Positions 53,102-62,304 of a stretch of 64,000 nt of DNA are shown piece after piece. The stretch is from Seminibacterium arietis (GTDB taxonomy: Bacteria > Pseudomonadota > Gammaproteobacteria > Enterobacterales > Pasteurellaceae). A program made the translations under genes and the position numbers. The stretch lies in NCBI RefSeq assembly GCF_042675725.1, contig NZ_JBHTJN010000011.1, forward strand, positions 186,001-250,000. The letters run 5' to 3'. The stretch's first letter is position 1. The number at the start of each line of letters is the position of its first letter. The notes under the pieces were generated by a model. The model was given only the letters and a program-made list of their open reading frames with translations. It made no database searches and was not told the DNA's origin.

Positions 53102-54547
53102 ATGAACTATAAAAATAAAATCCTATATTTAACAACATTCTTTTCTTCTTTTTTATTTGCAGAAAATAATATTTCATCAATTGAATACAAACATTTTAAT
53201 GATCTTAAAGAAATAGAAGTTAATTCGGCGAGTCCTAAACTAACTAAAATAACTGTTGATACAGAAGATATTTCAAGAGATGAGGAAATTGAAATTAGCG
53301 ATCAGCAATTGGCTAAGAATCCACAGCTAATTCATTATTTTTTAAATCTTGCTATTGATAAGAACAGACCAGAATTAATTCCCGATTTAGTTGCTATGTA
53401 TAAAAAATACCAATATCATGATCCTATTCTAATAGATTATGCTTTAGGGGAATATGCCCATTATCAACAAGACTACACTGAAGCTATTAATATTTATCAA
53501 AAATTATTAGAAAAATATCCTAATATCAATAAAATTCGTTATAAACTAGCTCAATGGCAATTTGAAGACAAATCGTTTAATTCAGCTAAACAGAATTTCT
53601 CTCAACTACAACAACAAAAACTACCATATTTTATTCAAAAACGTATTGCAGCTTATCAATATGCTATACAACAAGATAATGAATTTGATTTTGAAATGGG
53701 TGTTAATTTTTTAAATGAAAATAATATTAATAACGCTTCATCACAACCTTATATTTATCTTGCCAACCGAAGATTTAATAAAAGCCCCGACAGTTTGCCA
53801 CAAAAAGGTAAAGGATTTGCTTATTACATTAATTTAGAAAAATCATTCAATATTGCCGATCATCAAAAATTTTTATTCAATAATTTACTATCAGGAAAAT
53901 ATTATTGGAATAATAAAAAATATAATGATATTGAAAATCGAGCATTAGTTGGTTATCAATACCAAAACGCTAAAAATCGTATGTCTATATCACCTTTATT
54001 TGAGAAACGCTGGTTTGATCAAAAACAATATAGTCATTCCTATGGATTACGCTTTGAAAATGATATTAAATTAGCGAATAAATGGCAGTCTTCATTTGCA
54101 TTTGAATATACTAAAACTAATTATAAAAATAAAAGTAACCCACACTATAAGCAGCTCTATTCCACTACATTAGTCTATTTAGCAGATAGTAAAAAATATT
54201 TTTATATTGGAAGTGATGTGCTATTAGATAATACAATAAATCTTCAGGAAAAATCTCGACGATATGCTATCCGTATGGGCTGGAAACAGGATTGGGATTA
54301 CTATGTTTCTACTAAAATCGGCATACAATTTGCTAAACGTTTTTTTAAAGAAAAAGAATATCTATTTAATAAAAAACGCTTTGATACAGAATATGACTTA
54401 ACGTTGAATATATGGAAAAGAGACTTTTCTATTTTTGGAGTTGTACCAAAGATACAATATAAATATCACAAAACTCGCTCTACAATACCTGATTTTTACA
54501 GTTTCAAAAAACAGCAAATTAATCTATTATTTGAAAAAGATTTTTAA
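53102..54547 (+). CDS. Slam (surface lipoprotein assembly modulator, DUF560)
   Basis: 481 residues. It has a signal peptide (1-20, ending LFA) and a periplasmic TPR-like region (about 70-205, with QKLLEKYPNINKIRYKLAQW). The C-terminal DUF560 beta-barrel (about 215-481) begins FDFEMGVNFLNENNIN and ends QINLLFEKDF with the terminal Phe. Slam proteins move specific lipoproteins or haemophores across the outer membrane. Adjacency to a lipoprotein with a TbpB-like barrel predicts that this is its substrate. The gene is very AT-rich and converges with nrfFG, 16 bp apart. Confidence 0.88.
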   Translation: MNYKNKILYLTTFFSSFLFAENNISSIEYKHFNDLKEIEVNSASPKLTKITVDTEDISRDEEIEISDQQLAKNPQLIHYFLNLAIDKNRPELIPDLVAMYKKYQYHDPILIDYALGEYAHYQQDYTEAINIYQKLLEKYPNINKIRYKLAQWQFEDKSFNSAKQNFSQLQQQKLPYFIQKRIAAYQYAIQQDNEFDFEMGVNFLNENNINNASSQPYIYLANRRFNKSPDSLPQKGKGFAYYINLEKSFNIADHQKFLFNNLLSGKYYWNNKKYNDIENRALVGYQYQNAKNRMSISPLFEKRWFDQKQYSHSYGLRFENDIKLANKWQSSFAFEYTKTNYKNKSNPHYKQLYSTTLVYLADSKKYFYIGSDVLLDNTINLQEKSRRYAIRMGWKQDWDYYVSTKIGIQFAKRFFKEKEYLFNKKRFDTEYDLTLNIWKRDFSIFGVVPKIQYKYHKTRSTIPDFYSFKKQQINLLFEKDF

Positions 54548-54563
54548 CTCTCTAAAAGTGCGG

Positions 54564-55610
54564 TCAGTTTTTAAAATTATTTTGCAAACTTTCCGCCATT
54601 TTCATGCTTTCAACAATCGCACGACGATTAATGCTAGATTTTCCACTATCTAAAATTTTTTGCCATAATTTGATCGCTTCATTATAGTCTTGTTTTAAAA
54701 AAGCATCACTTGCTAGTAAAGATAAACTTGCGACTTCATTACTATCAGAATTGAGTGCAAAATCAATATATTGTTTTATTTCTGTATTAATATTCTGTTT
54801 ATTTTTATAATAGAGAGAGGTTGCAATTTTACCTGCAATTTCAGCATTAAATCCGACTATTTTAGCTACATTTTTATAAGCAATTAAAGCATAATCAAAC
54901 TCATTATTTTGCATATGCACTTCAGCTAATTCAAACCACTTTTTGTCATCATTTGGATTTTCTCTTAACTTATTCTGCAATTTTATAATATAACTATCAT
55001 TTTCATTATTTATCTTCATCTGTTCAAATCTCTGTTTATCATCAAAAAACTTGCTCTTCGCATTCTGCACTAATTCAAAACGGTCTAAAGAAAAATAATA
55101 AATAAAAGGTAGTAAAATAAGAATCAAAAATAATAAATTTACTTTATTTTTTGTTATAGAGGATTTTGAAAACTGTAGATTTTTATATAATAAATACTGA
55201 GCATTCTCATTATTTTGATTTAATTTTTTATTATCTTTAACATAATAAAATAAGCTCATTATTCCTATGATGAATAGAATCAGTGGTAATATCCATAATA
55301 TTATAGTTGTCGCTTTAAGTGGAGGATTATAGCGTACGAAATCACCAAATCTAGTTACCATTATATCAATAATTTCTTCATTTGTTTTCCCTTCATCCAC
55401 CATTTTATAAACTTCAATACGCAAGTCTGAAGCAATAGGGGAATTAGATTCAACAAGATTTTGATTCTGACACTGTGGACATCGTAAAGATTTCGCTAAA
55501 TCCACCGCTCTTATTCTATTTTGTGCTGAATTAAATTGATATGTATCTACTATCTCAGCATGACAAAGTAAACTAAATAAAGTAAAAATTAATATAATAA
55601 ATCTTTGCAT
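54564..55610 (-). CDS. NrfF-NrfG fusion (CcmH-type haem lyase subunit with TPR domain)
   Basis: 348 residues. It has a signal peptide (1-18), a CcmH/NrfF domain with the redox pair in LRCPQCQNQN (Cys44, Cys47), and a membrane helix at about 105-126 and another at about 155-173. A TPR domain follows (about 215-340), like NrfG/CcmI. In E. coli nrfF and nrfG are separate genes; here they are fused as in CcmH. With NrfE it attaches haem to the special CxxCK site of NrfA. It is last of the nrfE-X-FG set. Confidence 0.92.
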   Translation of the reverse strand: MQRFIILIFTLFSLLCHAEIVDTYQFNSAQNRIRAVDLAKSLRCPQCQNQNLVESNSPIASDLRIEVYKMVDEGKTNEEIIDIMVTRFGDFVRYNPPLKATTIILWILPLILFIIGIMSLFYYVKDNKKLNQNNENAQYLLYKNLQFSKSSITKNKVNLLFLILILLPFIYYFSLDRFELVQNAKSKFFDDKQRFEQMKINNENDSYIIKLQNKLRENPNDDKKWFELAEVHMQNNEFDYALIAYKNVAKIVGFNAEIAGKIATSLYYKNKQNINTEIKQYIDFALNSDSNEVASLSLLASDAFLKQDYNEAIKLWQKILDSGKSSINRRAIVESMKMAESLQNNFKN

Positions 55611-55625
55611 ATTTTATAATGGATA

Positions 55626-56156
55626 TTAATCAGTTAATTTTTCAATTTTTGGTATAAATTTTTGTTGCCAGATTTGTGGAGTTAGCTCACCAGAATATCG
55701 GTAACGAATAATATGATTACTATCAACTAAATAAGTTTCAGGTGTGCCATTAACGCCTAATTTCATTGCTAACTTGCCTTCGCTATCATTAATTGTTAAA
55801 ACAAATGGATTACCTAAATTTTCTAACATTTGCACCGCACTTTGTAATTTATCCCGATAATTCACCCCAATAATTTGTATACCTTGTTTATTTAATTCTA
55901 ATAAAAAACGATGCTCTTTAAGACAATAATGACACCAAGTCCCCCACACATTAATCAAAAAATATTGTTTTGGCAGATCTTGATTAGAAATAACTTTCCA
56001 AGGTTGTAATAAACTCGTTTGATCAAATTCAGGAACAGACTTTCCAACTAAAGCAGAGTCAATATTTTTAGGATCATTTTTTAATCCTAAAAATAATAAC
56101 TCACATAAAAACACTGCTATTAATAAGGGAAAAAACAATATAATTTTTTTATTCAT
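55626..56156 (-). CDS. Thioredoxin-like periplasmic thiol oxidoreductase (DsbE/CcmG type, NrfX)
   Basis: 176 residues. An N-terminal anchor (about 5-24) is followed by a thioredoxin fold with the active site WCHYC (Cys75, Cys78) and the cis-Pro in GVNGTPETYLVD. CcmG-type proteins reduce apocytochrome haem-binding cysteines. Here it is embedded in the nrf cluster, overlapping nrfE by 8 bases, so it should serve NrfA maturation. It has no known E. coli Nrf counterpart but is common in Pasteurellaceae. Confidence 0.92.
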   Translation of the reverse strand: MNKKIILFFPLLIAVFLCELLFLGLKNDPKNIDSALVGKSVPEFDQTSLLQPWKVISNQDLPKQYFLINVWGTWCHYCLKEHRFLLELNKQGIQIIGVNYRDKLQSAVQMLENLGNPFVLTINDSEGKLAMKLGVNGTPETYLVDSNHIIRYRYSGELTPQIWQQKFIPKIEKLTD

Positions 56157-58065
56157 AACTAAAACAATTTTGTTTCTTTTTTAATCCTAAAGTTGCAAAA
56201 AATGCACCTAATGACATTAGAATTCCACCAATCCATAGCCAACGAACAAAGGGCTTATAATGTAATTTAAATGAGAAAGTACCACTGCCTAGTTTATCCC
56301 CCATCACAATATAAATATCACCTAAAAATCCCCACGATAATGCTACTTCTGACATATTCATATTACGTGCGTCATAATAACGTTTTTCAGGATAAAGTTT
56401 TGTAATAAGTTGATTATTTTTATAAACAGCAAAATGAGCTTTCTCTGCAGTATAATTTTCGCCTATTTCATTAGTAAATCCTTGATAATGGAATTCATAT
56501 CCTGCTAGTTTACAATGTTCATTTGGTGATAACCTTACTCCTATTTCACTTCCAAAATAACTAGACATTATTGCTCCGATAATAGAAATAGAAACACCAC
56601 AATGAGCAAAAACTAGCCCCAACTTTTTAAATGTTATTTTACGCTGAATTATCCATAAATGATTTAGTAACAACCATATTGCTAATACAATAAAAATGAA
56701 TGCTACAATATTAAATTTTAATTCTGTATTTTGTTGGACATTATATTTAATTAATAAATAACTTAATAATATAGAAGCTATTGATGAAATAAAACTTTTT
56801 ACGAATAAAGTTCGATTATTTTTACTAAAAAACAGATGAGAAACAATAATCATTATAATAGAATTAATTACGATCAATGGTAAAAATATAGAATTAAAAT
56901 AAGGGGCACCAACAGATATTCTCCCCCATCCAACAGCCATAAAAAACATTGGATAAAATGTACCAAGAAATACAGTTACTGTAGCAATACTAAAAATTAA
57001 ATTACTAATTAATATAAATAGTTCTATCGAAAACCAACTAAATTTTACTGTATTCGATTTAATATTTATTTTTAATGCAAATATACTGAGAGAAATAAAA
57101 GTTAATAAGAAAAATAACGTCAATAATGCTATACCACGTTCTGCATCTATAGCAAAAGCATGAATAGAATTCAATACACCAGAACGAACAACGAAAGTAC
57201 CAAGTAAGCTAAATATAAAACTAGCAAGTGAAAATAGTACCGTCCAATAGCTAAAAATTCCTTTCTTTTCTATTATGGACAAGCTATGGAATAAACCTAA
57301 ACCAAGTAACCAAGGCATTAAAGATACATTTTCTACGGGATCCCAGAACCACCAGCCTCCCCAACCTAATTCATAATACGCCCACCAAGATCCTAACATT
57401 ATACCTAGTGTTAAAAATAACCAAGAAACAAGCACCCAACTACGCATATATCGTGCAATTACGCTACTAAAACCGCCATTTAATAAGGCGGCGAGTGTCA
57501 GTGAAAAGTTTATTGCAAACCCTACATAACCAATATAAAGCAATGGTGGATGAAACACTAGCCCTATGTCTTGTAACATTGGATTAAGATCTCTCCCTTC
57601 AATAAGAGCAGGAAAAGTGCGGTCAAAAGGGCTAGAAAAAAATAAAATAAACAATGTAAATCCAAAACAAATCAAACCTAAAATTGCAAGAGTCTGACTC
57701 GCAATAATAGGATCTATTTTTCGACTAAAAAAAGCAAAACTACTAAGCCATAGCGATAAAGAAAATAGCCAAAATAGCATTGAACCTTCATGCCCACCCC
57801 AAGTGGCGGCAATTTTGAATAATAAAGGTAATTGAGAGTTAGAATGTGAGGAAACATAGAGAACAGAAAAATCATCTATCGTAAAAGAGTACACTAATAA
57901 AAATAGTGAAAGTGCGGTGGAAATTGTGAAAATATAGCTAAACTGCCATGCTAAAGACATCAGTCTAGCATCGTTTCGCCAAATCCCTATTTGTGGAACT
58001 ATAGCAAGTAGCAATGAAGAAAATAGTGCAAACAAAAGCGAGATAAAAGCAAACTCAGGTAACAT
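56149..58065 (-). CDS. nrfE: NrfE/CcmF-type cytochrome c haem lyase
   Basis: 638 residues, a polytopic inner-membrane protein with about 14-15 segments. It has the tryptophan-rich haem-handling WWxD motif in GWGGWWFWDPVENVSLMPWL (about 231-250) and histidines flanking it. It belongs to the CcmF/NrfE family; position with nrfA-D and nrfFG argues for NrfE. AAGGAG lies 14 bases before the ATG, a wide spacing. It begins a second gene group, after a hairpin that follows nrfD. Confidence 0.92.
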   Translation of the reverse strand: MLPEFAFISLLFALFSSLLLAIVPQIGIWRNDARLMSLAWQFSYIFTISTALSLFLLVYSFTIDDFSVLYVSSHSNSQLPLLFKIAATWGGHEGSMLFWLFSLSLWLSSFAFFSRKIDPIIASQTLAILGLICFGFTLFILFFSSPFDRTFPALIEGRDLNPMLQDIGLVFHPPLLYIGYVGFAINFSLTLAALLNGGFSSVIARYMRSWVLVSWLFLTLGIMLGSWWAYYELGWGGWWFWDPVENVSLMPWLLGLGLFHSLSIIEKKGIFSYWTVLFSLASFIFSLLGTFVVRSGVLNSIHAFAIDAERGIALLTLFFLLTFISLSIFALKINIKSNTVKFSWFSIELFILISNLIFSIATVTVFLGTFYPMFFMAVGWGRISVGAPYFNSIFLPLIVINSIIMIIVSHLFFSKNNRTLFVKSFISSIASILLSYLLIKYNVQQNTELKFNIVAFIFIVLAIWLLLNHLWIIQRKITFKKLGLVFAHCGVSISIIGAIMSSYFGSEIGVRLSPNEHCKLAGYEFHYQGFTNEIGENYTAEKAHFAVYKNNQLITKLYPEKRYYDARNMNMSEVALSWGFLGDIYIVMGDKLGSGTFSFKLHYKPFVRWLWIGGILMSLGAFFATLGLKKKQNCFSYE

Positions 58066-58134
58066 AGATTTCTGTTAATCTCCTTTTAAAGCCAGTGAAA
58101 GTATGCTAAAGAACATAAAAATTAATTTAGAGTG

Positions 58135-58160
58135 AAATCCGATACTTAAATATCGGATTT
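58135..58160 (-). terminator. Hairpin between nrfD and nrfE
   Basis: A 10-bp stem, AAATCCGATA (58135-58144) / TATCGGATTT (58151-58160), with a 6-base loop. T residues are few on the minus strand, so it would be a partial terminator. It sits exactly between the structural genes nrfABCD and the maturation genes. Confidence 0.6.
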
Positions 58161-58168
58161 TCTATCAC

Positions 58169-59137
58169 TTACACTAGAGTCATCTGTCCCGCATAAAGAA
58201 TGAAGAACCGCAAGCAAAGCACACCCAATAACCCCAACCCTGAATGCAATAACATAAATCCTTTGCTGTGTTTAGTTTCATCTTTTATTATCATATTTAG
58301 CAATAGTGGTATGATAATTCCCAATCCAACCACACCAATCCAAAATACAGAAGCCCAAAATCCACCACTAAGTGCGGTATAAAACGCGACAGTTTTTTGC
58401 CCCCCACCAAGATATAACCCAAAAAAGAAAGCAAATAATAGGAAAATTTCTGCAAAAACAAGTGGATTTTCGTATTTATGTAAAAAAGCAATAGAAATAG
58501 AACTTGTCGCTGATTTTTCTTTACTAAATAACAAAGTACAAAAAATTAAAGCAGTAATACCTGAAGATGTTCCCGAAACAAGAAATAATACAGGCAAAAC
58601 AGGGCTATTTAACATCGGATAACTAATTAAAGCGGAAAGTAAAAATCCTGTATAAGCCCCTAATGCAATACTTAATAATAATGTAATAATTTCAATTAAA
58701 TTAGTAAATTTAGCGGCAAGATCAATAATTTTAATAGTTAATTTTGCAACATTAGGGAAAAATCTATAAAGAAATAGAAATAAGTTATTTTTAAAAATAA
58801 TAGCAAGCCATATGATTAAAAATAGCATATATAGTTGGAACAGCATTACCCCTACTGACATAATTGAAGTGCGATGATAATTAAACATTAAATACCAAAA
58901 TGTCCAAGGCTTAGTCAAATGAAAAATCAATAGCAGTAAACCAATAATAATAGTTGTTGGTGCAAGCCAAGCATTACAACGTAATACCGCATTTTCAGCA
59001 GGGTTTTCACCCGCTATTCCACTACGTTTCAATAAAATAGTAATAGTCACTGCTCCCGCTGAGATTCCTAGTAAAAACAAATATAAAGCAATTGGTGCAT
59101 CCCACACTAAAGATGGAAAATCAAATACGTTGCTCAT
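58169..59137 (-). CDS. nrfD: NrfD, membrane quinol-oxidising subunit of nitrite reductase complex
   Basis: 322 residues with eight predicted membrane helices (NrfD/PsrC family). It starts MSNVFDFPSLVWDAPIALYL. With NrfC it oxidises quinol and hands electrons to NrfB. It overlaps the nrfC stop by 4 bases. Confidence 0.95.
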   Translation of the reverse strand: MSNVFDFPSLVWDAPIALYLFLLGISAGAVTITILLKRSGIAGENPAENAVLRCNAWLAPTTIIIGLLLLIFHLTKPWTFWYLMFNYHRTSIMSVGVMLFQLYMLFLIIWLAIIFKNNLFLFLYRFFPNVAKLTIKIIDLAAKFTNLIEIITLLLSIALGAYTGFLLSALISYPMLNSPVLPVLFLVSGTSSGITALIFCTLLFSKEKSATSSISIAFLHKYENPLVFAEIFLLFAFFFGLYLGGGQKTVAFYTALSGGFWASVFWIGVVGLGIIIPLLLNMIIKDETKHSKGFMLLHSGLGLLGVLCLRFFILYAGQMTLV

Positions 59138-59811
59138 CGTCTAATCTCCCCTTCTTTAGATGGAATATGATAAAGATTAGGTTGTGTACCAAGTTCTACT
59201 TTTGTGCGGTAATTCTGTGTCGTTTTCAATTTCAATGAAATCGAACTATTCGGATCATTAATATCACCAAAAGTTAAAGCATTAGTTGGACAAGATTCTA
59301 CGCAAGCAGGTTGCTTTCCTTTGGCTAAATTGGTGTCTCGACAGAAATTACACTTATCTGCTGACTTGTGTACTGGGTGAATAAAACGTACACGATATGG
59401 ACAAACAACTATACAGTATTGACAACCTACACACAAATCTCTATTAACATCTACAATACCCGTCTGTTTATCAATGTAGGAGGCACCTGTAGGACACACT
59501 GAAACACAAGGAGCATTACTGCAATGCTGACAAGAATGGCGGAAAAATTCATATTTTACGTGAGGAAATTCACTATAAGGCTGACTCCGAATAATTTCCA
59601 AACGTGAAACGCCTTCAGGTACAGAATTCACTTTTCGACAAGCATCCATACAAGCAGTACAACCAATACAAGCTGTTTCATCATGCACCATAGCATAACG
59701 AACAGTTTTTAATGATTTTTCATTTTGTGCAACTGATTTTATTGTTGTTCCCGTCATCAGGATTAAAGCTCCCATGCCAGAAACAAAATTTCGGCGTGAG
59801 CAAATAGTCAT
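59134..59811 (-). CDS. nrfC: NrfC, Fe-S ferredoxin subunit of nitrite reductase complex
   Basis: 225 residues. A twin-arginine signal is visible (CSRRNFVSG, about 4-12). Four [4Fe-4S] cluster motifs follow: CIGCTACMDAC, CQHCSNAPCVSVCP, CVGCQYCIVVCP and CNFCRDTNLAKG-PACVESCP. It passes electrons from NrfD to NrfB in the periplasm. Its ends overlap nrfB and nrfD by 4 bases each. Confidence 0.96.
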   Translation of the reverse strand: MTICSRRNFVSGMGALILMTGTTIKSVAQNEKSLKTVRYAMVHDETACIGCTACMDACRKVNSVPEGVSRLEIIRSQPYSEFPHVKYEFFRHSCQHCSNAPCVSVCPTGASYIDKQTGIVDVNRDLCVGCQYCIVVCPYRVRFIHPVHKSADKCNFCRDTNLAKGKQPACVESCPTNALTFGDINDPNSSISLKLKTTQNYRTKVELGTQPNLYHIPSKEGEIRR

Positions 59812-60413
59812 TTTTTATCCTTTTGTTCGGTTATTGTAAGTTGGTCTTGGTTATGATGTTGTTGCTGTTTGCTATGGCAATCAACACATATTTTAACCCG
59901 CTCTTTTTTTTCTAATTTTTGCACAGGATCTTCTTTTTGATGCAATGAATGGCAAGCAGCACAAGGCAATTTCATAGCATGAACATCGTGAGCCCAAAAT
60001 TTTTCACGTAAATTATCGGGTTGATGACACGAAAAACAAACTTGATTTTGCTCTTCTACTGAAAACATCGGTGTTTTTTTATTGAAAATATCGCTCTCAA
60101 AACGCATCACATCTTTGGTTCCGAGACGATGCTTCTCCGAAATATTACCATGACAACTTATACAAGTAATTTGCTTGCCTGTTGCAGGATTGCTTTTTGA
60201 CAAGTGGATTCCATTAAATTTACCGAAATGTAAATCACCACCAAATTGTTCACTATTAGCATCGAATTTATGACATTTAGCACAATAGTCATTTGGATTA
60301 CGTTGATTTTCTAAAGTTGGATGGTAAATCAACTCTCCACTTACTGGTAAAACAAAAGTAAATAGAGAAAGCAATACTATCAGCTTTAGCATAATTTTTA
60401 CTGTAACGTTCAT
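59808..60413 (-). CDS. nrfB: NrfB, pentahaem c-type cytochrome electron donor
   Basis: 201 residues from ATG 60413, which has GAGG seven bases upstream; the frame can be extended to 60434 but without a ribosome site. A signal peptide ends LPVSG. Five CxxCH haem sites are visible (CAKCH, CISCH, CFSCH, CAACH, CVDCH). It shuttles electrons from NrfC/D to NrfA. The E. coli protein is shorter in its tail but has the same haem number. Confidence 0.95.
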   Translation of the reverse strand: MNVTVKIMLKLIVLLSLFTFVLPVSGELIYHPTLENQRNPNDYCAKCHKFDANSEQFGGDLHFGKFNGIHLSKSNPATGKQITCISCHGNISEKHRLGTKDVMRFESDIFNKKTPMFSVEEQNQVCFSCHQPDNLREKFWAHDVHAMKLPCAACHSLHQKEDPVQKLEKKERVKICVDCHSKQQQHHNQDQLTITEQKDKK

Positions 60414-60443
60414 TTTGATTACCTCAAATATCATTCAATGATA

Positions 60444-60484
60444 GACCGCTCTTTTTTTATTCTATATCTAAATAAAGTGCGGTC
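60444..60484 (-). terminator. Imperfect hairpin between nrfA and nrfB
   Basis: GACCGC-T-CTTT (60444-60454) pairs with AAAG-T-GCGGTC (60474-60484) around one T/T mismatch, with no T tract on the minus strand. It may act as an mRNA stability or attenuation element that keeps nrfA above the downstream genes. Confidence 0.45.
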
Positions 60485-60494
60485 ACTTCTCACA

Positions 60495-61985
60495 TTATTT
60501 CGCTGGTGGTACTTCTAAAATTAAACCTTTTTCCAACGCATATTTATTCCATTGAGGTACAATTTCTTTCAAAAATTTTTCTTTATTAGCTCTCTCTTTT
60601 TCAATGTCAACACCCATTACTTTCCACGCTTTTTCTGCGGTGGAAATGTCAGGGTAGTCAATTGGTTGCTGTACACCATGTTTTGCTAAAACCAATGCTA
60701 ATTTTGCTCTAGCGTCAACTGCACGATCTAAGCCACTTGCAATCACTTTCAAAATAATATCAGGAGCATGCATATGACCACCGTGACTAGCTGCAGAATA
60801 ATCCCAACGCCATTGTGCATGGCGAATAGCTTTCAATGCTTCTTTCATTTCCTCTTCTGTTGCACCTGCATCCCAAGCGGCTTTTGCTTCAAAATGAGCT
60901 TTTACAATCTGATCTTCTAATTTAGACATCACATCTTTTATGTCTTTTTTATGATCCGAAATAACTTTACGTAAAGTTTCTTTGCTTTGGTCGTGGCAAT
61001 TTGAACAAGTATTTTCAAAATTATCAAATGGGTTACCAATTTTGTGATCTGTATAAACTTTGCCATCAGCTCCTTGTACTTTCGGCATATGGCAATCTGC
61101 ACACGTCACTCCATTTTTACCATGCGTTCCCATTAACCAAGTCTCATAATCAGGATGCTGTGTTTTAAGCATTGGAGCTTTTGAAAGAGAATGTTTCCAA
61201 TCGAAAAACTCAATCTCGTCATAATATTTTTCCATGCTATCCACATCAACACCTTTCATCCAAGGAAACACCACATTGTTAGCCTGTGCTTTATCAAAAT
61301 AATATTCTACGTGACAATTGGCACAAACTGCTGCACGCTTATCGCTTTTCGTCGACATAGTAAACTCTTTGCCAATAATATCTAAAGCACGTGCCACATG
61401 AGGACGAGCAATACGTAATGCGGGCTTACCCTCAGCAAAGTCTTTTGATTTAGTATCGTGACAATCTGCACAACCAATTGAATTAACGATTTCTCCACCG
61501 CCTCTTGCCCACTTTCCTCTAAAGTATTCTTCTTCACCCCACTCTGCAATTAAGCGAGGTACATCTGGACCTTTACAAGTCCAACAAGCCATTGGCATTG
61601 GACCTGTTTTATCATCAACTGGAGCACCTGTTCGTAAAATATTTCTTACATCAGTAATAGTATAAAAGTGTCCTCGAGGTTTATTATAAGCTTTAGCAAA
61701 ACCATATCCTCCCCACAATACAATCAGACGAGGATTTTCTTCAAGTGCGGATACAATTTCATTAGATTTTGCCGTATCAGACCAGCCTTGATATTGCTTA
61801 GGATATTTTGAAGCAAACAACGAATTATTGGCTTCAATGATTAAATTTTGATTAGGTTTAGTCATTTCAGCCTTAGTTGGAGCTCTACGCTCCGAGACAC
61901 TTTTATCTTCAGCAATCGCTTGTTGCACAATCAAAAAGCTAGTTCCAGCTAAAATCATAGCAATAACTTTATTTAGTATATTCAC
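60495..61985 (-). CDS. nrfA: NrfA, ammonia-forming pentahaem cytochrome c nitrite reductase
   Basis: 496 residues from GTG 61985, which has GGTGA five bases upstream; GTG 61994 and ATG 61958 are alternatives. A signal peptide ends QQAIA. The active-site haem uses CWTCK (about 135) instead of CxxCH, and four regular sites follow (CADCHDT, CANCHVE, CADCHMP, CSNCHDQ). It reduces nitrite to ammonium in the periplasm in six-electron steps. First gene of the nrfABCD group. Confidence 0.96.
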   Translation of the reverse strand: MNILNKVIAMILAGTSFLIVQQAIAEDKSVSERRAPTKAEMTKPNQNLIIEANNSLFASKYPKQYQGWSDTAKSNEIVSALEENPRLIVLWGGYGFAKAYNKPRGHFYTITDVRNILRTGAPVDDKTGPMPMACWTCKGPDVPRLIAEWGEEEYFRGKWARGGGEIVNSIGCADCHDTKSKDFAEGKPALRIARPHVARALDIIGKEFTMSTKSDKRAAVCANCHVEYYFDKAQANNVVFPWMKGVDVDSMEKYYDEIEFFDWKHSLSKAPMLKTQHPDYETWLMGTHGKNGVTCADCHMPKVQGADGKVYTDHKIGNPFDNFENTCSNCHDQSKETLRKVISDHKKDIKDVMSKLEDQIVKAHFEAKAAWDAGATEEEMKEALKAIRHAQWRWDYSAASHGGHMHAPDIILKVIASGLDRAVDARAKLALVLAKHGVQQPIDYPDISTAEKAWKVMGVDIEKERANKEKFLKEIVPQWNKYALEKGLILEVPPAK

Positions 61986-62304
61986 GATAATCACCCCATA
62001 GAAAACTAACTAAACTATTCTCATTAAAATTACTGACACATAAATAATTAAGAATGAGAACTTTTACTATTAAAAACAAAAAGATAAAATTAAAAAGGTT
62101 TTACCAATTAGAATAATAGTAAAAATATAAATTAGTTTCAGTATTATCTTCACATTCTTTGCTTTTGATCAAAATTTTGATTAAAAATACTGAAAGAGAG
62201 TTATCTTAAATTGAAATATATTAACTAGATTTACTGTATAAATTATTGCTAAATAGAAAAGACGTAAAAATCCCATCATACAATGGGATTTCTACTAATA
62301 TTGA
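61986..62304. other. nrfA upstream region
   Basis: AT-rich. It holds a terminator for trxA at the far end, an FNR-like match TTGAA-ATAT-ATTAA at 62211-62224 (8 of 10) and a 10-bp inverted repeat (TTTTACTATT at 62062-62071 / AATAGTAAAA at 62115-62124) in the presumed leader. No open frame. Confidence 0.45.
62268..62291 (-). terminator. Terminator of trxA
   Basis: AAATCCCAT (62268-62276), loop CATACA, ATGGGATTT (62283-62291). On the minus strand the stem is followed by T residues, just past the trxA stop. Confidence 0.8.
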
